64,000 nt of DNA from Runella defluvii (GCF_014195535.1 NZ_JACIBY010000006.1:310001-374000), one strand, 5' to 3'. Counted from the stretch's first letter, positions 44,300-53,065 are shown. Notes: generated from the letters alone by a model not told the origin. A program made the numbers and translations.

Positions 44300-46855
44300 A
44301 TGAAAAGAATAACCACACTCATCGTATTAGTGCTGCTTTTGCCGATTACTCTTCTCTTCGGCCAAAGCGCAACGGTTGTAAAAGGAGTCATTTCGGACGC
44401 TAAAACGGGCGAAACGCTACCTTTTGTCAACGTACAGGTAGTAGGCACGACCATCGGAACCACCTCCGATGCCGATGGACAATACACACTCAACGTACCC
44501 AACAAACAGCCTAAAATCAAATTTACGTACATCGGCTACCAAAGCATCGAAAAAGCCATTACGCCAGGTAATACGCAAACCATCAACGTCAAAATGGTGG
44601 TGGATGCGCTTTTGCTCAAGGAGGTTGTCATTAAGGGAAAAACCACACGCTACCGCAACAAGGATAATCCTGCAGTTCAGCTCATTCGTCAGGTGATTGA
44701 CCACAAGGAGCAGAACCGCATGACCCAAAACGACTACGTGGAGTACGAGCAGTACGAAAAAATCTCGCTCGCTCTGAGCAATCTTTCTGATGAATTTAAG
44801 GACAAGCGTATCTTTCGTAATTATCAATTTTTGTTTGTAACCCAAGATTCGGTTGGAATGGGCGGTAAAAATATGCTACCCGCTTACATGCAGGAAAAAC
44901 TATCACAAGTATATTTTCGCAAAAACCCCTATACCAAAAAACAATGGGTACAGGCCGACCGCAAGGCCGAATTTGACCAAAAATTCATCGACAACGACGG
45001 GCTAAATGCTTATTTCCGACGCTTGTACGAAGACATTGATATTTATAAAAATGACATCTCAATTGCGACTAATTTGCTTTTGAGCCCCATTGCCAACACC
45101 GCTCCTACGTTTTATAAGTTTTTTATTCGTGATACCGTCAAGACCCAAACGCCTTGGTTGATTGAGCTTGGGTTTGTGCCTCGCAACAAAGCCGACATGC
45201 TTTTTGAGGGTAAACTGTTTATCACCCTCGATGGAAACTACAGCGTTCAAAATGCGTATTTAACTGTAAACAAAGACATTAACCTCAATTTCATGCGTGA
45301 CCTTGAGGCCAAAATTGAATTTGTCAAAGAGGAAGATGGACGCTACCGCCCCAGCAAAACGTCGTTGGGGATGGAGTTTTCGTTGGGCGAAAAAGCCGCA
45401 GGTTTGTATGGTCAGCGCGTGGTAAATTTCAAAAATTTCTTAACCAACCAACCCCGTCCTGATAGCCTTTACAAAGGCCCAGCCCAAGAAAATGCCCCGA
45501 CGTTTGCCCAGCTAAATACCAACAATGAAGCCTATTGGCAAAATTTGCGCCACTTGCCCCTCGACCGCATGGAGAGCAACATCTACCGCAACGTCGATAC
45601 CTTGCAAACGATTCCGTCGTTCCGTCGAATCATGGACATTACGACCTTGTTTTTTGCGGGATACAAATCGTTTGGAAAAGTAGAAATCGGGCCTGCCAAC
45701 ACGTTTTATAGTTTCAACCCCGTAGAAGGTTTTAGACTCCGATTTGGCGGGCGCACCACTACCGAACTTAGTAATCGGCTCTATTTTGAAGGGTATGGAG
45801 CATACGGTTTCAAAGACCAAAAGTGGAAATATTTTGCGAGCAGTACCTTTTCGCTCAACAATAAATCAGTCTATCATTTTCCACTGCACTACATTCGAGC
45901 GAGTTATCAGCGCGACACCAAAATCCCTGGGCAAGAGTTGCAGTTTGTCCAAGAAGACAACTTCCTGCTCTCGTTCAAACGCGGCGATAATAACCGCTGG
46001 CTGTACAACGATGTGTTGAAGCTGGAATACATCCGCGAGTTTACTAATCACTTTTCGTATAAATTAGGTTTTACTCAGTGGGCGCAAACGCCCGCAGGCA
46101 TTCTCAAATACGAACGAACCACCGACGGTGCCGCTCAAAATGTAGCTCAACTCAACAATACCGAATTGAGCTTAGAGCTGCGTTATGCTCCCAACGAGCA
46201 ATTTTATCAAGGAAAACTCTACCGTACTCCGCTTATCAATCGTTACCCCATTTTCACGTTGCGCTACAACGCTGGGATAAAAGGACTATTATCGGGAGAA
46301 ACTGATTACCACACGGTTACGGGAAATGTGGCCAAGCGTGTTTATCTGTCACAATACGGTTTTGCCGACGTCACAGTTGAGGGTGGTTACATTTTTGGCA
46401 AAAACATTCCGTTTCCGCTGTTGATGATTCACCGCGCCAACCAAACCTACGCGTACCAATTGAACTCTTACAACTTGATGAACTTCCTTGAGTTTGTAAG
46501 CGACCGCTACGCGAGCATCGACGTACAATATTACTTCAACGGCTTCTTATTCAACAAGATACCATTGTTAAAACGACTCAAATTGCGCGAAGTGGTGAGC
46601 CTAAAAGCCTTGGTAGGTGGCCTTCGTGATGAAAATAATCCTAATAAAGGCGCGTCTGTTTTTCGTTTCCCCGTCGATTCGGAAGGACGTAGCATCAGCT
46701 ATAACCTAGGCAGTCAGCCGTACATTGAAGGAAGCGTTGGCGTGGCCAATATTTTCAAATTAGTTCGGGTCGATTTGGTACGACGTTTTAGCTATCTCAA
46801 CAACCCCAATACAGTTCAGTGGGGAGTAAGAACACGCTTTAGACTTGATTTTTAA
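44300..46855 (+). CDS. DUF5686 outer-membrane protein with carboxypeptidase-regulatory-like domain
   Basis: 851 residues. Signal peptide 1-22; then a CarboxypepD-reg-like beta-sandwich (about 28-105, 'GVISDAKTGETLPFVNVQVV'), and a long DUF5686 region rich in amphipathic strands that ends in an outer-membrane-type 'RTRFRLDF' strand. Predicted outer-membrane beta-barrel. DUF5686 proteins are frequent in Bacteroidota and have no assigned function. Its place inside a lipid gene cluster suggests a part in delivering or anchoring the lipid at the outer membrane, which is inference. The 95-bp gap downstream has GTTAACGGATA-type repeats. Confidence 0.85.
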   Translation: MKRITTLIVLVLLLPITLLFGQSATVVKGVISDAKTGETLPFVNVQVVGTTIGTTSDADGQYTLNVPNKQPKIKFTYIGYQSIEKAITPGNTQTINVKMVVDALLLKEVVIKGKTTRYRNKDNPAVQLIRQVIDHKEQNRMTQNDYVEYEQYEKISLALSNLSDEFKDKRIFRNYQFLFVTQDSVGMGGKNMLPAYMQEKLSQVYFRKNPYTKKQWVQADRKAEFDQKFIDNDGLNAYFRRLYEDIDIYKNDISIATNLLLSPIANTAPTFYKFFIRDTVKTQTPWLIELGFVPRNKADMLFEGKLFITLDGNYSVQNAYLTVNKDINLNFMRDLEAKIEFVKEEDGRYRPSKTSLGMEFSLGEKAAGLYGQRVVNFKNFLTNQPRPDSLYKGPAQENAPTFAQLNTNNEAYWQNLRHLPLDRMESNIYRNVDTLQTIPSFRRIMDITTLFFAGYKSFGKVEIGPANTFYSFNPVEGFRLRFGGRTTTELSNRLYFEGYGAYGFKDQKWKYFASSTFSLNNKSVYHFPLHYIRASYQRDTKIPGQELQFVQEDNFLLSFKRGDNNRWLYNDVLKLEYIREFTNHFSYKLGFTQWAQTPAGILKYERTTDGAAQNVAQLNNTELSLELRYAPNEQFYQGKLYRTPLINRYPIFTLRYNAGIKGLLSGETDYHTVTGNVAKRVYLSQYGFADVTVEGGYIFGKNIPFPLLMIHRANQTYAYQLNSYNLMNFLEFVSDRYASIDVQYYFNGFLFNKIPLLKRLKLREVVSLKALVGGLRDENNPNKGASVFRFPVDSEGRSISYNLGSQPYIEGSVGVANIFKLVRVDLVRRFSYLNNPNTVQWGVRTRFRLDF

Positions 46856-46860
46856 TTGGT

Positions 46861-46941
46861 TATCTGTTATTGGTTACTAGTTATCCGTTCAATAACGGTT
46901 AACGGATACACAGATAACGGTTAACAGATACACAGATAACA
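46861..46941. repeat. GTTAACGGATA / GATAAC repeats
   Basis: Several imperfect copies of GTTAACGGATA and ACACAGATAAC fill the gap between the DUF5686 and nucleotidyltransferase genes. Related words occur at 25425-25444 and 50724-50750. They can form small hairpins. Confidence 0.55.
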
Positions 46942-46950
46942 AACACCAAC

Positions 46951-47655
46951 ATGAATTACGGAATCATAGCAGCGGGAGAAGGTTCGCGGTTGGCGAAGGA
47001 AGGATTTACCCTTCCCAAACCCATGGTGGAGCTGCACGGCGAAATGCTGATTGACCGCCTGATTGCGGTATTTGCCCGCAACCGCGCCGAATCCGTTCAT
47101 ATCATTATCAACGAAAACTCAGCCGTGCTCGAAACGCATTTGTTGCAGGCCAAGTATCCCGTCCCTGTTCATATTGTAAAAAAAACAACGCCTAGCTCGC
47201 TTCATAGTTTTTACGAATTACTAAAAAGTACCGAAGCCCCCAACGATTTTTGCTTAACTACCACTGATACTGTATTTAAGGAAGAAGAGTTCAAGGCATA
47301 TATTCAGGCTTTTGAAGCAGAAACTACCCTCGACGGACTGATGGCGGTTACGTCGTTTGTGGATGATGAAAGCCCCTTGTTTGTCCGTACCAACGAGCAA
47401 CTTGGAATTACTGATTTTTGTGACACCAACGACCAGCCAATGCCCTATGTGTCAGGCGGTATTTACTGTTTACGCAGCAAAGCCCTGGCGCAGGTAACGC
47501 AGGCGGTCGAAAGTGGTACCAATCGAATGCGCAACTTTCAGCGCCGCTTAGTCGCCGAAGGGTTACAATTAAAAGCGTTTCCCTTTCAGAAAATCGTCGA
47601 TATCGACCACGTAAGAGACATTACAACAGCCGAACTGTTTTTAGGCGAAACTTAA
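46951..47655 (+). CDS. MobA-like/sugar-phosphate nucleotidyltransferase
   Basis: 234-residue NTP-transferase fold. The nucleotide-binding signature 'IIAAGEGSRLAKEGFTLPKP' is at residues 5-24 (Arg13, Lys23), metal-binding Asp in 'LTTTDTVFK', and 'VSGGIYCLRSKAL' near residue 170. Relatives activate sugar phosphates, choline phosphate or inositol phosphate with NTP. In this cluster, beside a CDP-alcohol phosphotransferase, CTP is the likely co-substrate and the product a CDP-alcohol. The alcohol is not identified. Confidence 0.82.
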   Translation: MNYGIIAAGEGSRLAKEGFTLPKPMVELHGEMLIDRLIAVFARNRAESVHIIINENSAVLETHLLQAKYPVPVHIVKKTTPSSLHSFYELLKSTEAPNDFCLTTTDTVFKEEEFKAYIQAFEAETTLDGLMAVTSFVDDESPLFVRTNEQLGITDFCDTNDQPMPYVSGGIYCLRSKALAQVTQAVESGTNRMRNFQRRLVAEGLQLKAFPFQKIVDIDHVRDITTAELFLGET

Positions 47656-47658
47656 CAA

Positions 47659-47787
47659 GACCTTCCTAGACTTGGAAGGTCTCTTTTGAGAACTTAGAAA
47701 GACCTTCCAAGTTTTGAACTTGCTTGTAACCAAACTTGAAAGGTCTCATTTGAGAACTTAGCATGACCTTCCAAGTCTGGGAAGGTC
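47659..47787. repeat. three hairpin repeats with GACCTTCC/GGAAGGTC arms
   Basis: Hairpins at 47659-47681, 47701-47745 and 47765-47787. The middle one has longer arms GACCTTCCAAGTTT / AAACTTGAAAGGTC. Units are joined by CTCTTTTGAGAACTTAG-like sequence. They occupy the whole gap between the nucleotidyltransferase and ATP-grasp genes, so they probably affect transcript stability or partial termination inside the cluster. Confidence 0.8.
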
Positions 47788-47812
47788 TCTTTTGACATCA
47801 ACTATTATTACG

Positions 47813-48694
47813 ATGAAAACCACTACATTACTAGGAGTAACTAGAAACAAGAAATTTTCGCCCAACCACGTCGGGAACGACGGCGCGATTTTTTCTTTAG
47901 TTACCCAAGAGCTCGAAAAAATGGGTTACTCTGTCCAACTTTGGGACGAAGATACCTTCTTGGCAGCCACCGAAATCCCTCAACAGTATATTTTCACCAT
48001 GGCCCGCCAAAAACGAGTTGTGAAGAAATTACAACAGCTTGAAAACGAAGGCAAAACCGTCGTCAATTCGGGCTTTGGGATTGAAAACTGCTTCCGTACC
48101 AACATGACCAAAAATTTGTTGGAAAACGGAATTCCGTACCCAAAAAGCTACATTGTCCCAACCGATTACGACGGAAACGATGTTTTTGAAAACCTTCCAG
48201 GAAAGGGTTTTTGGGTAAAAAGAGGAGATTTTCACGCCATCCACAAAGAAGACGTGTCATTTGCCGCTACTGCCGAAGAAGCCAAAGAAATGCTGCAAGA
48301 ATATGCCCTGCGCGAAATTCCCGATGCCGTTATTTCGGAACACCTTCGTGGCGATTTGGTAAAGTTTTATGCCGTACGTAACACCGACTTTTTCTTCTGG
48401 TTTTATCCGTACGCCAACAATCACCACAAGTACGCCGAGTACGAACACATCAACGGCCAATCGGTTTACTATCCGTTTGACGAAAAAGCCTTACAACAAG
48501 CCGCCAACGCCTCGGCAGAAGTGCTCAACATTCACATTTACGGAGGCGATGCCATCATCGACAAACACGGTAATTTTCACCTCATCGACGTCAACGACTG
48601 GCCAAGCTTTGCGCCTTGCCGCCAAGAAGCATCCGTTTATATTGCTCAAGCCATTGCCGAGCAATTTGAGCTACAGCCCGTAGCTGTGAGTTAG
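47813..48694 (+). CDS. ATP-grasp superfamily protein
   Basis: 293 residues from ATG 47813 (an upstream TTG at 47792 lies in repeats). ATP-grasp features: 'GFWVKRGDFHAIH' (ATP-binding lysine), 'AVISEHLRGDLVKFYAV' and the metal site 'HLIDVNDWPSFAPCR' near residue 275. The N-terminal domain is a small alpha/beta pre-grasp fold. Enzymes of this type ligate a carboxylate to an amine or thiol, or phosphorylate an acceptor; inositol-phosphate kinases also have the fold. Position between two headgroup-activation genes suggests that it modifies the polar headgroup. The substrate is unknown. Confidence 0.82.
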   Translation: MKTTTLLGVTRNKKFSPNHVGNDGAIFSLVTQELEKMGYSVQLWDEDTFLAATEIPQQYIFTMARQKRVVKKLQQLENEGKTVVNSGFGIENCFRTNMTKNLLENGIPYPKSYIVPTDYDGNDVFENLPGKGFWVKRGDFHAIHKEDVSFAATAEEAKEMLQEYALREIPDAVISEHLRGDLVKFYAVRNTDFFFWFYPYANNHHKYAEYEHINGQSVYYPFDEKALQQAANASAEVLNIHIYGGDAIIDKHGNFHLIDVNDWPSFAPCRQEASVYIAQAIAEQFELQPVAVS

Positions 48695-48750
48695 TTGTTA
48701 CCAGTTGCTCGCTGCTACTTTTTAACCATTACCTATACTAACGATAACGA

Positions 48751-49683
48751 ATGGAGACATTGACAAAAGATACCCAAGCCCCTCAGGCAAGTGCGTTTCA
48801 AAGTTCGCTCAAGTCCAGCGATACCGAAGAACGAATTGACATTTGGTTTTACCGCCCCATTGGCTACCAAATTGCCCTTTTTTGCGCCAAAATCGGCATT
48901 ACGCCCAACGCCGTTACCATCATCAGTATTTTCTTTGGCGTAGCAGCGGGGATTCTCTTTTATTACCAAGAACTGTGGATTAACGTCATCGGGATGTTAT
49001 CGTTGGTATTTGCCAACTCCCTCGACAGCGCCGACGGACAATTGGCTCGTTTGACCAATAACAAAAGCCGTTTGGGACGTATTTTGGACGGACTGGCGGG
49101 CGATTTTTGGTTCATTGCCATTCACGTCGCTATCTGCTTGCGGAGTCAAAACGAAGGCTGGAGCGCCTTGATTTGGGTGCCTGGCGTAGTGGCAGGATTA
49201 TCTCACATCGTTCAATCAGCCATGGCTGATTACTATCGCAACGTCCATTTGTTTTTTATCAAAGGAACTTCTGGGAGTGAGTTAGACAACAGTCGCGATT
49301 TGCAAAAAGAATACGATGCCCTTTCGTGGAGCAATCATTTCTTCCCGAAACTCGTTGCCCGTAATTACCTCAATTACACCAAATTACAAGAAAGCTTCTC
49401 GCCTAATCTTCAAAAACTTTTGGGCGTCGTACGCGAACGCTTTCAAAACGGCTTGCCCGAATGGCTTATCACTGATTTTCGGGCGATGAACAAGCCGTTG
49501 ATGAAATATACCAACATCGTACAATTCAACACCCGCGTGCTGTTTTTGTTTTTGTGGCTTTTCATCGACCAAGCGTGGATTTACTTTCTCTTCGACATTT
49601 TCGTGCTTAACCCTATCTTGATTTACATGTGCGTAAGTCAGGAAAAAGTAAGCCGTCATTTTTACCACAAACTAACCGCCTAA
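48751..49683 (+). CDS. CDP-alcohol phosphotransferase family membrane protein
   Basis: 310 residues with about six membrane helices. The full signature D-x2-DG-x2-AR-x8-G-x3-D-x3-D is present in 'DSADGQLARLTNN' followed by 'RLGRILDGLAGD' (about 92-115). The enzyme transfers a phospho-alcohol from a CDP-alcohol to an acceptor alcohol. Known members use diacylglycerol or CDP-diacylglycerol; here ceramide is a plausible acceptor because of the operon. It is longer than PgsA/PssA at both ends. The next gene starts 1 bp after its stop. Confidence 0.88.
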   Translation: METLTKDTQAPQASAFQSSLKSSDTEERIDIWFYRPIGYQIALFCAKIGITPNAVTIISIFFGVAAGILFYYQELWINVIGMLSLVFANSLDSADGQLARLTNNKSRLGRILDGLAGDFWFIAIHVAICLRSQNEGWSALIWVPGVVAGLSHIVQSAMADYYRNVHLFFIKGTSGSELDNSRDLQKEYDALSWSNHFFPKLVARNYLNYTKLQESFSPNLQKLLGVVRERFQNGLPEWLITDFRAMNKPLMKYTNIVQFNTRVLFLFLWLFIDQAWIYFLFDIFVLNPILIYMCVSQEKVSRHFYHKLTA

Positions 49684-49684
49684 C

Positions 49685-50686
49685 GTGAAAATCAACGCTG
49701 TTACCTACAAAATCCTGTTCATGGCCATTGGCATCGGTACGCTGGTGTACATGGTGCATGGCTTGGGTATTGAGGTTATTTGGGAAAATATCCAAAAAAC
49801 AGGTTGGTGGTTTGTGCCCGTCATTGGCAGTTGGCTGGTGATTTATATCCTCAATGCGTTGGCGTTCAAAGCCATCATTCAGGAGCCAAATTTACCCCAA
49901 AGCAATCTGTCATTTGGGTCAGTTTTGCGGCTCACCATTACGGGCTATGTGATTAATTACATCACGCCTTTTGTGGCGTTGGGCGGTGAGCCTTACCGCA
50001 TTATGGAATTAAAGCCCACGCTGGGGCTCCAGAAAGCCAGTTCGTCGGTGCTGCTCTACAGCCTGATGCACATGTTTTCGCACGTGATTTTCTGGCTGGC
50101 GTCTATCTTGCTCATTTTTGCATTTGTCCCTCTGGCTCCTTTGATGCTCACGGGTTGTTTGATTATGCTGGTGGTGGGGCTGGTACTGGGATTTTGGTTT
50201 ATGCGAGCCTACAAGCGCGGCTTTACCGTCAGTACGTTTCGCCTGTTGACGCGCCTGCCTTGGGTCGGTAATAAAGTACAAGCCATGCTGGCCAACAAAG
50301 CCGATACGTTGCACGAAATCGACGACCAAATTCGGATTCTTTACGCCGAACGACGCCCTCGTTTTCACGCTTCTCTTTGGCTCGAATTTGCAGCGCGCGT
50401 GGTGGGTTGTGCCGAAATTTACTTTACAGGCCAAGCCATTGGGCTCAATATGTCCATCGTCGATTCGCTGATTATCAGCTCTGGGTCGTCGTTGTTTGCC
50501 AACCTTATTTTCTTTTTACCCATGCAGCTCGGCACCCGCGAGGGTGGCTTGGCACTGGCCCTGACGGCCGTGGGTATGCCTGCCACGGCGGGGGTGTTCA
50601 TCGGGTTGGTAACGCGCATCCGTGAAGTGGTTTGGATTGGGATTGGGCTATTGATGATGAGAACCAAAAAGCACAACCTGTTGTGA
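49685..50686 (+). CDS. flippase-like / lysylphosphatidylglycerol-synthase TM-domain protein
   Basis: 333 residues with about eight membrane helices, of the UPF0104 (AglD/MprF transmembrane) family. Characteristic stretches are 'YVINYITPFVALGGEPYR' (near 98-115) and 'LPMQLGTREGGLALAL' (near 278-293). Family members act as lipid flippases or polyprenol-linked sugar handlers, so lipid translocation across the inner membrane is likely. The start is GTG at 49685, just 1 bp after the CDP-alcohol gene stop; no ATG lies near. Confidence 0.85.
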   Translation: MKINAVTYKILFMAIGIGTLVYMVHGLGIEVIWENIQKTGWWFVPVIGSWLVIYILNALAFKAIIQEPNLPQSNLSFGSVLRLTITGYVINYITPFVALGGEPYRIMELKPTLGLQKASSSVLLYSLMHMFSHVIFWLASILLIFAFVPLAPLMLTGCLIMLVVGLVLGFWFMRAYKRGFTVSTFRLLTRLPWVGNKVQAMLANKADTLHEIDDQIRILYAERRPRFHASLWLEFAARVVGCAEIYFTGQAIGLNMSIVDSLIISSGSSLFANLIFFLPMQLGTREGGLALALTAVGMPATAGVFIGLVTRIREVVWIGIGLLMMRTKKHNLL

Positions 50687-50723
50687 AGGAAGAAGAAGAG
50701 CTCACTTACTGATATTTAACACC

Positions 50724-50750
50724 GTTAACGGATAACAATTAACTGTTAAC
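50724..50750. repeat. GTTAACGGATAAC-type inverted repeat
   Basis: Reads GTTAACGGATAAC, AA, then TTAACTGTTAAC; related to 46861-46941. It lies between the flippase-like and HAD genes. Confidence 0.5.
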
Positions 50751-50764
50751 AGAGACCATTACTT

Positions 50765-51463
50765 ATGATAAAAGGATTGCTATTTGATTACGGAGGCACC
50801 ATCGACACCAACGGCCTCCACTGGGGAAGGGTGCTTTGGGACAGCTACGAAAAACACCAAGCAGGTGTACCCGAAGGCGTGTTTCTGAAAGCCTATTCCT
50901 ACGGAGAAAGGGCCTTGGCCATTCACCCGATTATTGAGCCTCGGCACACTTTTTTAGATACCTTACAACTGAAGGTAGAACAGCAGTTTTTGTTTTTGCG
51001 CAACGAAGGCATTGACCTACCCGCCTCACTTGGCAAGGCCATTGCCCACGATTGTTATCAGTTCGCCAAAAGCTCTGTTCAGCAAGCAGCGCCCGTTTTG
51101 GCTCAATTGGCCAACCGCTATCCTTTGGTAATGGTTTCTAATTTTTACGGAAACTTATCCACGGTCTTGCAAGACTTCGGAATTGCGGGGTATTTCCAAA
51201 CCATCGTTGAGTCGGCGGTTGTGGGAGTCCGGAAACCTGATGCGGCCATTTATGCCTTGGGCGTACAAGAACTGGGTTTTTCGCCTGACGAATGCGTCGT
51301 CATTGGTGATTCGTACAGCAAAGATATTTTACCCGCCAAAACCGTTGGTTGCCAAACCATTTGGCTCAACGTCAAAGGCTGGGAAACTACCGAGGTAAGT
51401 TCTGAAGCTGACGTTGAAATAGATGACTTTGCGCAGATTCCTGAGGTAATAGGCGGGTTGTGA
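50765..51463 (+). CDS. HAD family hydrolase
   Basis: 232 residues of the HAD-IA type. Motif I is 'LLFDYGGTIDTNG' (Asp8 nucleophile; the second Asp of classical phosphatases is a Gly), motif II 'VMVSNFYG', and motif IV 'CVVIGDSYSKDI' with 'GVRKPDAAIY' as motif III. The DxGGT variant occurs in phosphatases and dehalogenases. By context it could dephosphorylate a headgroup precursor or a lipid-phosphate intermediate. Its stop codon is part of a GGGTTGTGAGCAACCC palindrome. Confidence 0.83.
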   Translation: MIKGLLFDYGGTIDTNGLHWGRVLWDSYEKHQAGVPEGVFLKAYSYGERALAIHPIIEPRHTFLDTLQLKVEQQFLFLRNEGIDLPASLGKAIAHDCYQFAKSSVQQAAPVLAQLANRYPLVMVSNFYGNLSTVLQDFGIAGYFQTIVESAVVGVRKPDAAIYALGVQELGFSPDECVVIGDSYSKDILPAKTVGCQTIWLNVKGWETTEVSSEADVEIDDFAQIPEVIGGL

Positions 51464-51533
51464 GCAACCCTTTGACACGAACAAAACGGGTTGTGAGCAA
51501 CCCTTGACACAAAGAGCGGGTTGGGAGCAGCCC
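51455..51533. repeat. three GGGTTGTGAGCAACCC palindromes
   Basis: Copies at 51455-51470, 51488-51503 (identical) and 51518-51533 (GGGTTGGGAGCAGCCC), each followed by TTTGACAC/TTGACAC-like sequence. The first supplies the TGA stop of the HAD gene. The reverse complement occurs at 33711-33726. Confidence 0.8.
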
Positions 51534-51563
51534 TTTGCACAGACACCAAAATCGTTAACAACC

Positions 51564-52484
51564 ATGTATGACATTTGCACTATTGGGCACATTACCCTCG
51601 ATAAGGTAGTGACCCCGAAATCAACCAACTACATGCCTGGCGGCACTTCTTTTTACTTTTCAAAAGCATTGCAAAATGCCGAAATAAACTACGCCCTCGT
51701 TACGGCCGTGGCGACGGAAGAGTTAAAAGTAGTAGCAGACTTGCGCAAATCAGGCACTGAAGTGTTTGCCTTACCTAGCGAGCACACGGTCTATTTTGAA
51801 AACATTTACAGCTTTGACCAAAACCACCGTGAGCAAAACGTTTTGCAAAAAGCTACGCCCTTTGACGTTCCCGCTCTCCCCGACCTCCAAGCGCGGATTT
51901 TCCACTTAGGCCCGCTTCTTTCCGATGATATTTCGGCGGAGTTGGTGAAAGAACTGGCGCGTCGCGGCATGGTTTCGTTGGATATTCAAGGCTTTTTGCG
52001 TTACGTTGATAATAAAAAAGTACGTTATCGCGATTGGGCCGACAAAAAAGCATTGCTTCCTTATATCGGTGTTTTAAAAGCCAACGAATTTGAAATGGAG
52101 GTATTGACAGGCCACCACCGCGTGAAAGATGGGGCAGAATACTTGGCCGATTTGGGCGTTAAAGAGGTAATCATCACTTTGGGAAGCCACGGCTCGGTTA
52201 TCTATACCGATGGCGTATTTCACAAAATTCCTGCGTTTACCCCCTCCCAAGTAGCCGACGCTACGGGTTGCGGCGATACCTACATGGCGGGGTATTTGTA
52301 TCAACGCATCAAAGGGGCACACGTCCAAGAAGCAGGCGAGTTTGGTGCCGCCATGGCCACCATTAAAATCGAAGCATCGGGGCCATTTTCTAGTGATTTT
52401 GAAAAAGTAGAAAACGTACTAAAGTTTGGTGCTCACAACGGATACCGAAAGGTCTTTTCGTGGTCGGAAGCCCTGCTTCAATAG
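51564..52484 (+). CDS. PfkB-family carbohydrate/nucleoside kinase
   Basis: 306 residues from ATG 51564; the frame continues upstream through the palindromes from a TTG, which I reject. PfkB hallmarks: N-terminal 'CTIGHITLDKVV', 'YMPGGTSFYFSKAL' (31-44), and C-terminal 'ADATGCGDTYMAGYL' with catalytic Asp in GCGD. The family phosphorylates sugars, nucleosides and, in some bacteria and archaea, myo-inositol. In this cluster it would supply the phospho-alcohol for CDP activation; which alcohol is unknown. Confidence 0.85.
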   Translation: MYDICTIGHITLDKVVTPKSTNYMPGGTSFYFSKALQNAEINYALVTAVATEELKVVADLRKSGTEVFALPSEHTVYFENIYSFDQNHREQNVLQKATPFDVPALPDLQARIFHLGPLLSDDISAELVKELARRGMVSLDIQGFLRYVDNKKVRYRDWADKKALLPYIGVLKANEFEMEVLTGHHRVKDGAEYLADLGVKEVIITLGSHGSVIYTDGVFHKIPAFTPSQVADATGCGDTYMAGYLYQRIKGAHVQEAGEFGAAMATIKIEASGPFSSDFEKVENVLKFGAHNGYRKVFSWSEALLQ

Positions 52485-52494
52485 CCTTGTTATT

Positions 52495-53064
52495 ATGAAG
52501 AAAAGTCTTTTTGTTTTTTTATTTACAGCCATCCCTTTTTTGTTTTCTGCCGTTTCGCCCGAAAGCTCGGCGGTCAATACCCCGCTGCCCGACCCCGAAA
52601 CGTTTCCCGTGCCCAACGGTATTCCAGGGTTGCTATTTTATATCCAACGCGACCCCAATACCAACACGATTTGCTATGAGCTAAATGTGGATAAAAACGG
52701 CAATTTTGAAGCCGAAGACCCCGTGCACGTTTTCTGGATTCGATACCCCGAAGGAGGAATGCGCAAGGAGCTCAATTTTATCCAGCGTAAGTTTGCGTAC
52801 GGCATCAACGTCAAAGCCAACAGCAACGGAAGTTACGATTTGCGGTCGGTGGCTTACTCTAAGCTACCACTGCATTTACGAAAAGATGCCCATAACAAGT
52901 ACCACGTTTATACCGATATCAACAAAAAAGAATGTGTTCTGAGTCGCGTCTTTATCCGCATCGATGGAGGCTCGTTTTGGTCACCCAACGTACTTTTTAT
53001 CGAACTCAAAGGCACTGACGTCGTCTCAGGAAAAACCATGGTTCAACGCATAAAACCATCCTGA
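52495..53064 (+). CDS. DUF4833 exported protein
   Basis: 189 residues. Signal peptide 1-20 (cleavage near FSA). 'LFYIQRDPNTNTICYELN', 'VHVFWIRYPEGGMRKELN' and 'NKKECVLSRVFIRIDG' fit the DUF4833 family of Bacteroidota. No enzymatic motif is recognised; predicted periplasmic beta-rich protein. I start at ATG 52495; the frame open from 52426 would overlap the kinase gene. It is followed 1 bp later by the lipid hydroxylase, so it probably serves the same lipid pathway. Confidence 0.85.
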   Translation: MKKSLFVFLFTAIPFLFSAVSPESSAVNTPLPDPETFPVPNGIPGLLFYIQRDPNTNTICYELNVDKNGNFEAEDPVHVFWIRYPEGGMRKELNFIQRKFAYGINVKANSNGSYDLRSVAYSKLPLHLRKDAHNKYHVYTDINKKECVLSRVFIRIDGGSFWSPNVLFIELKGTDVVSGKTMVQRIKPS

Positions 53065-53065
53065 T

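Noticed and set aside
47792-47812. TTG-started extension of the ATP-grasp protein
   Set aside because: It begins within the hairpin repeats; the ATG at 47813 gives a natural N-terminus.
51504-51563. TTG-started extension of the PfkB kinase
   Set aside because: The extension is translated from palindromic repeats; the family begins at the MYDICTIGH strand.
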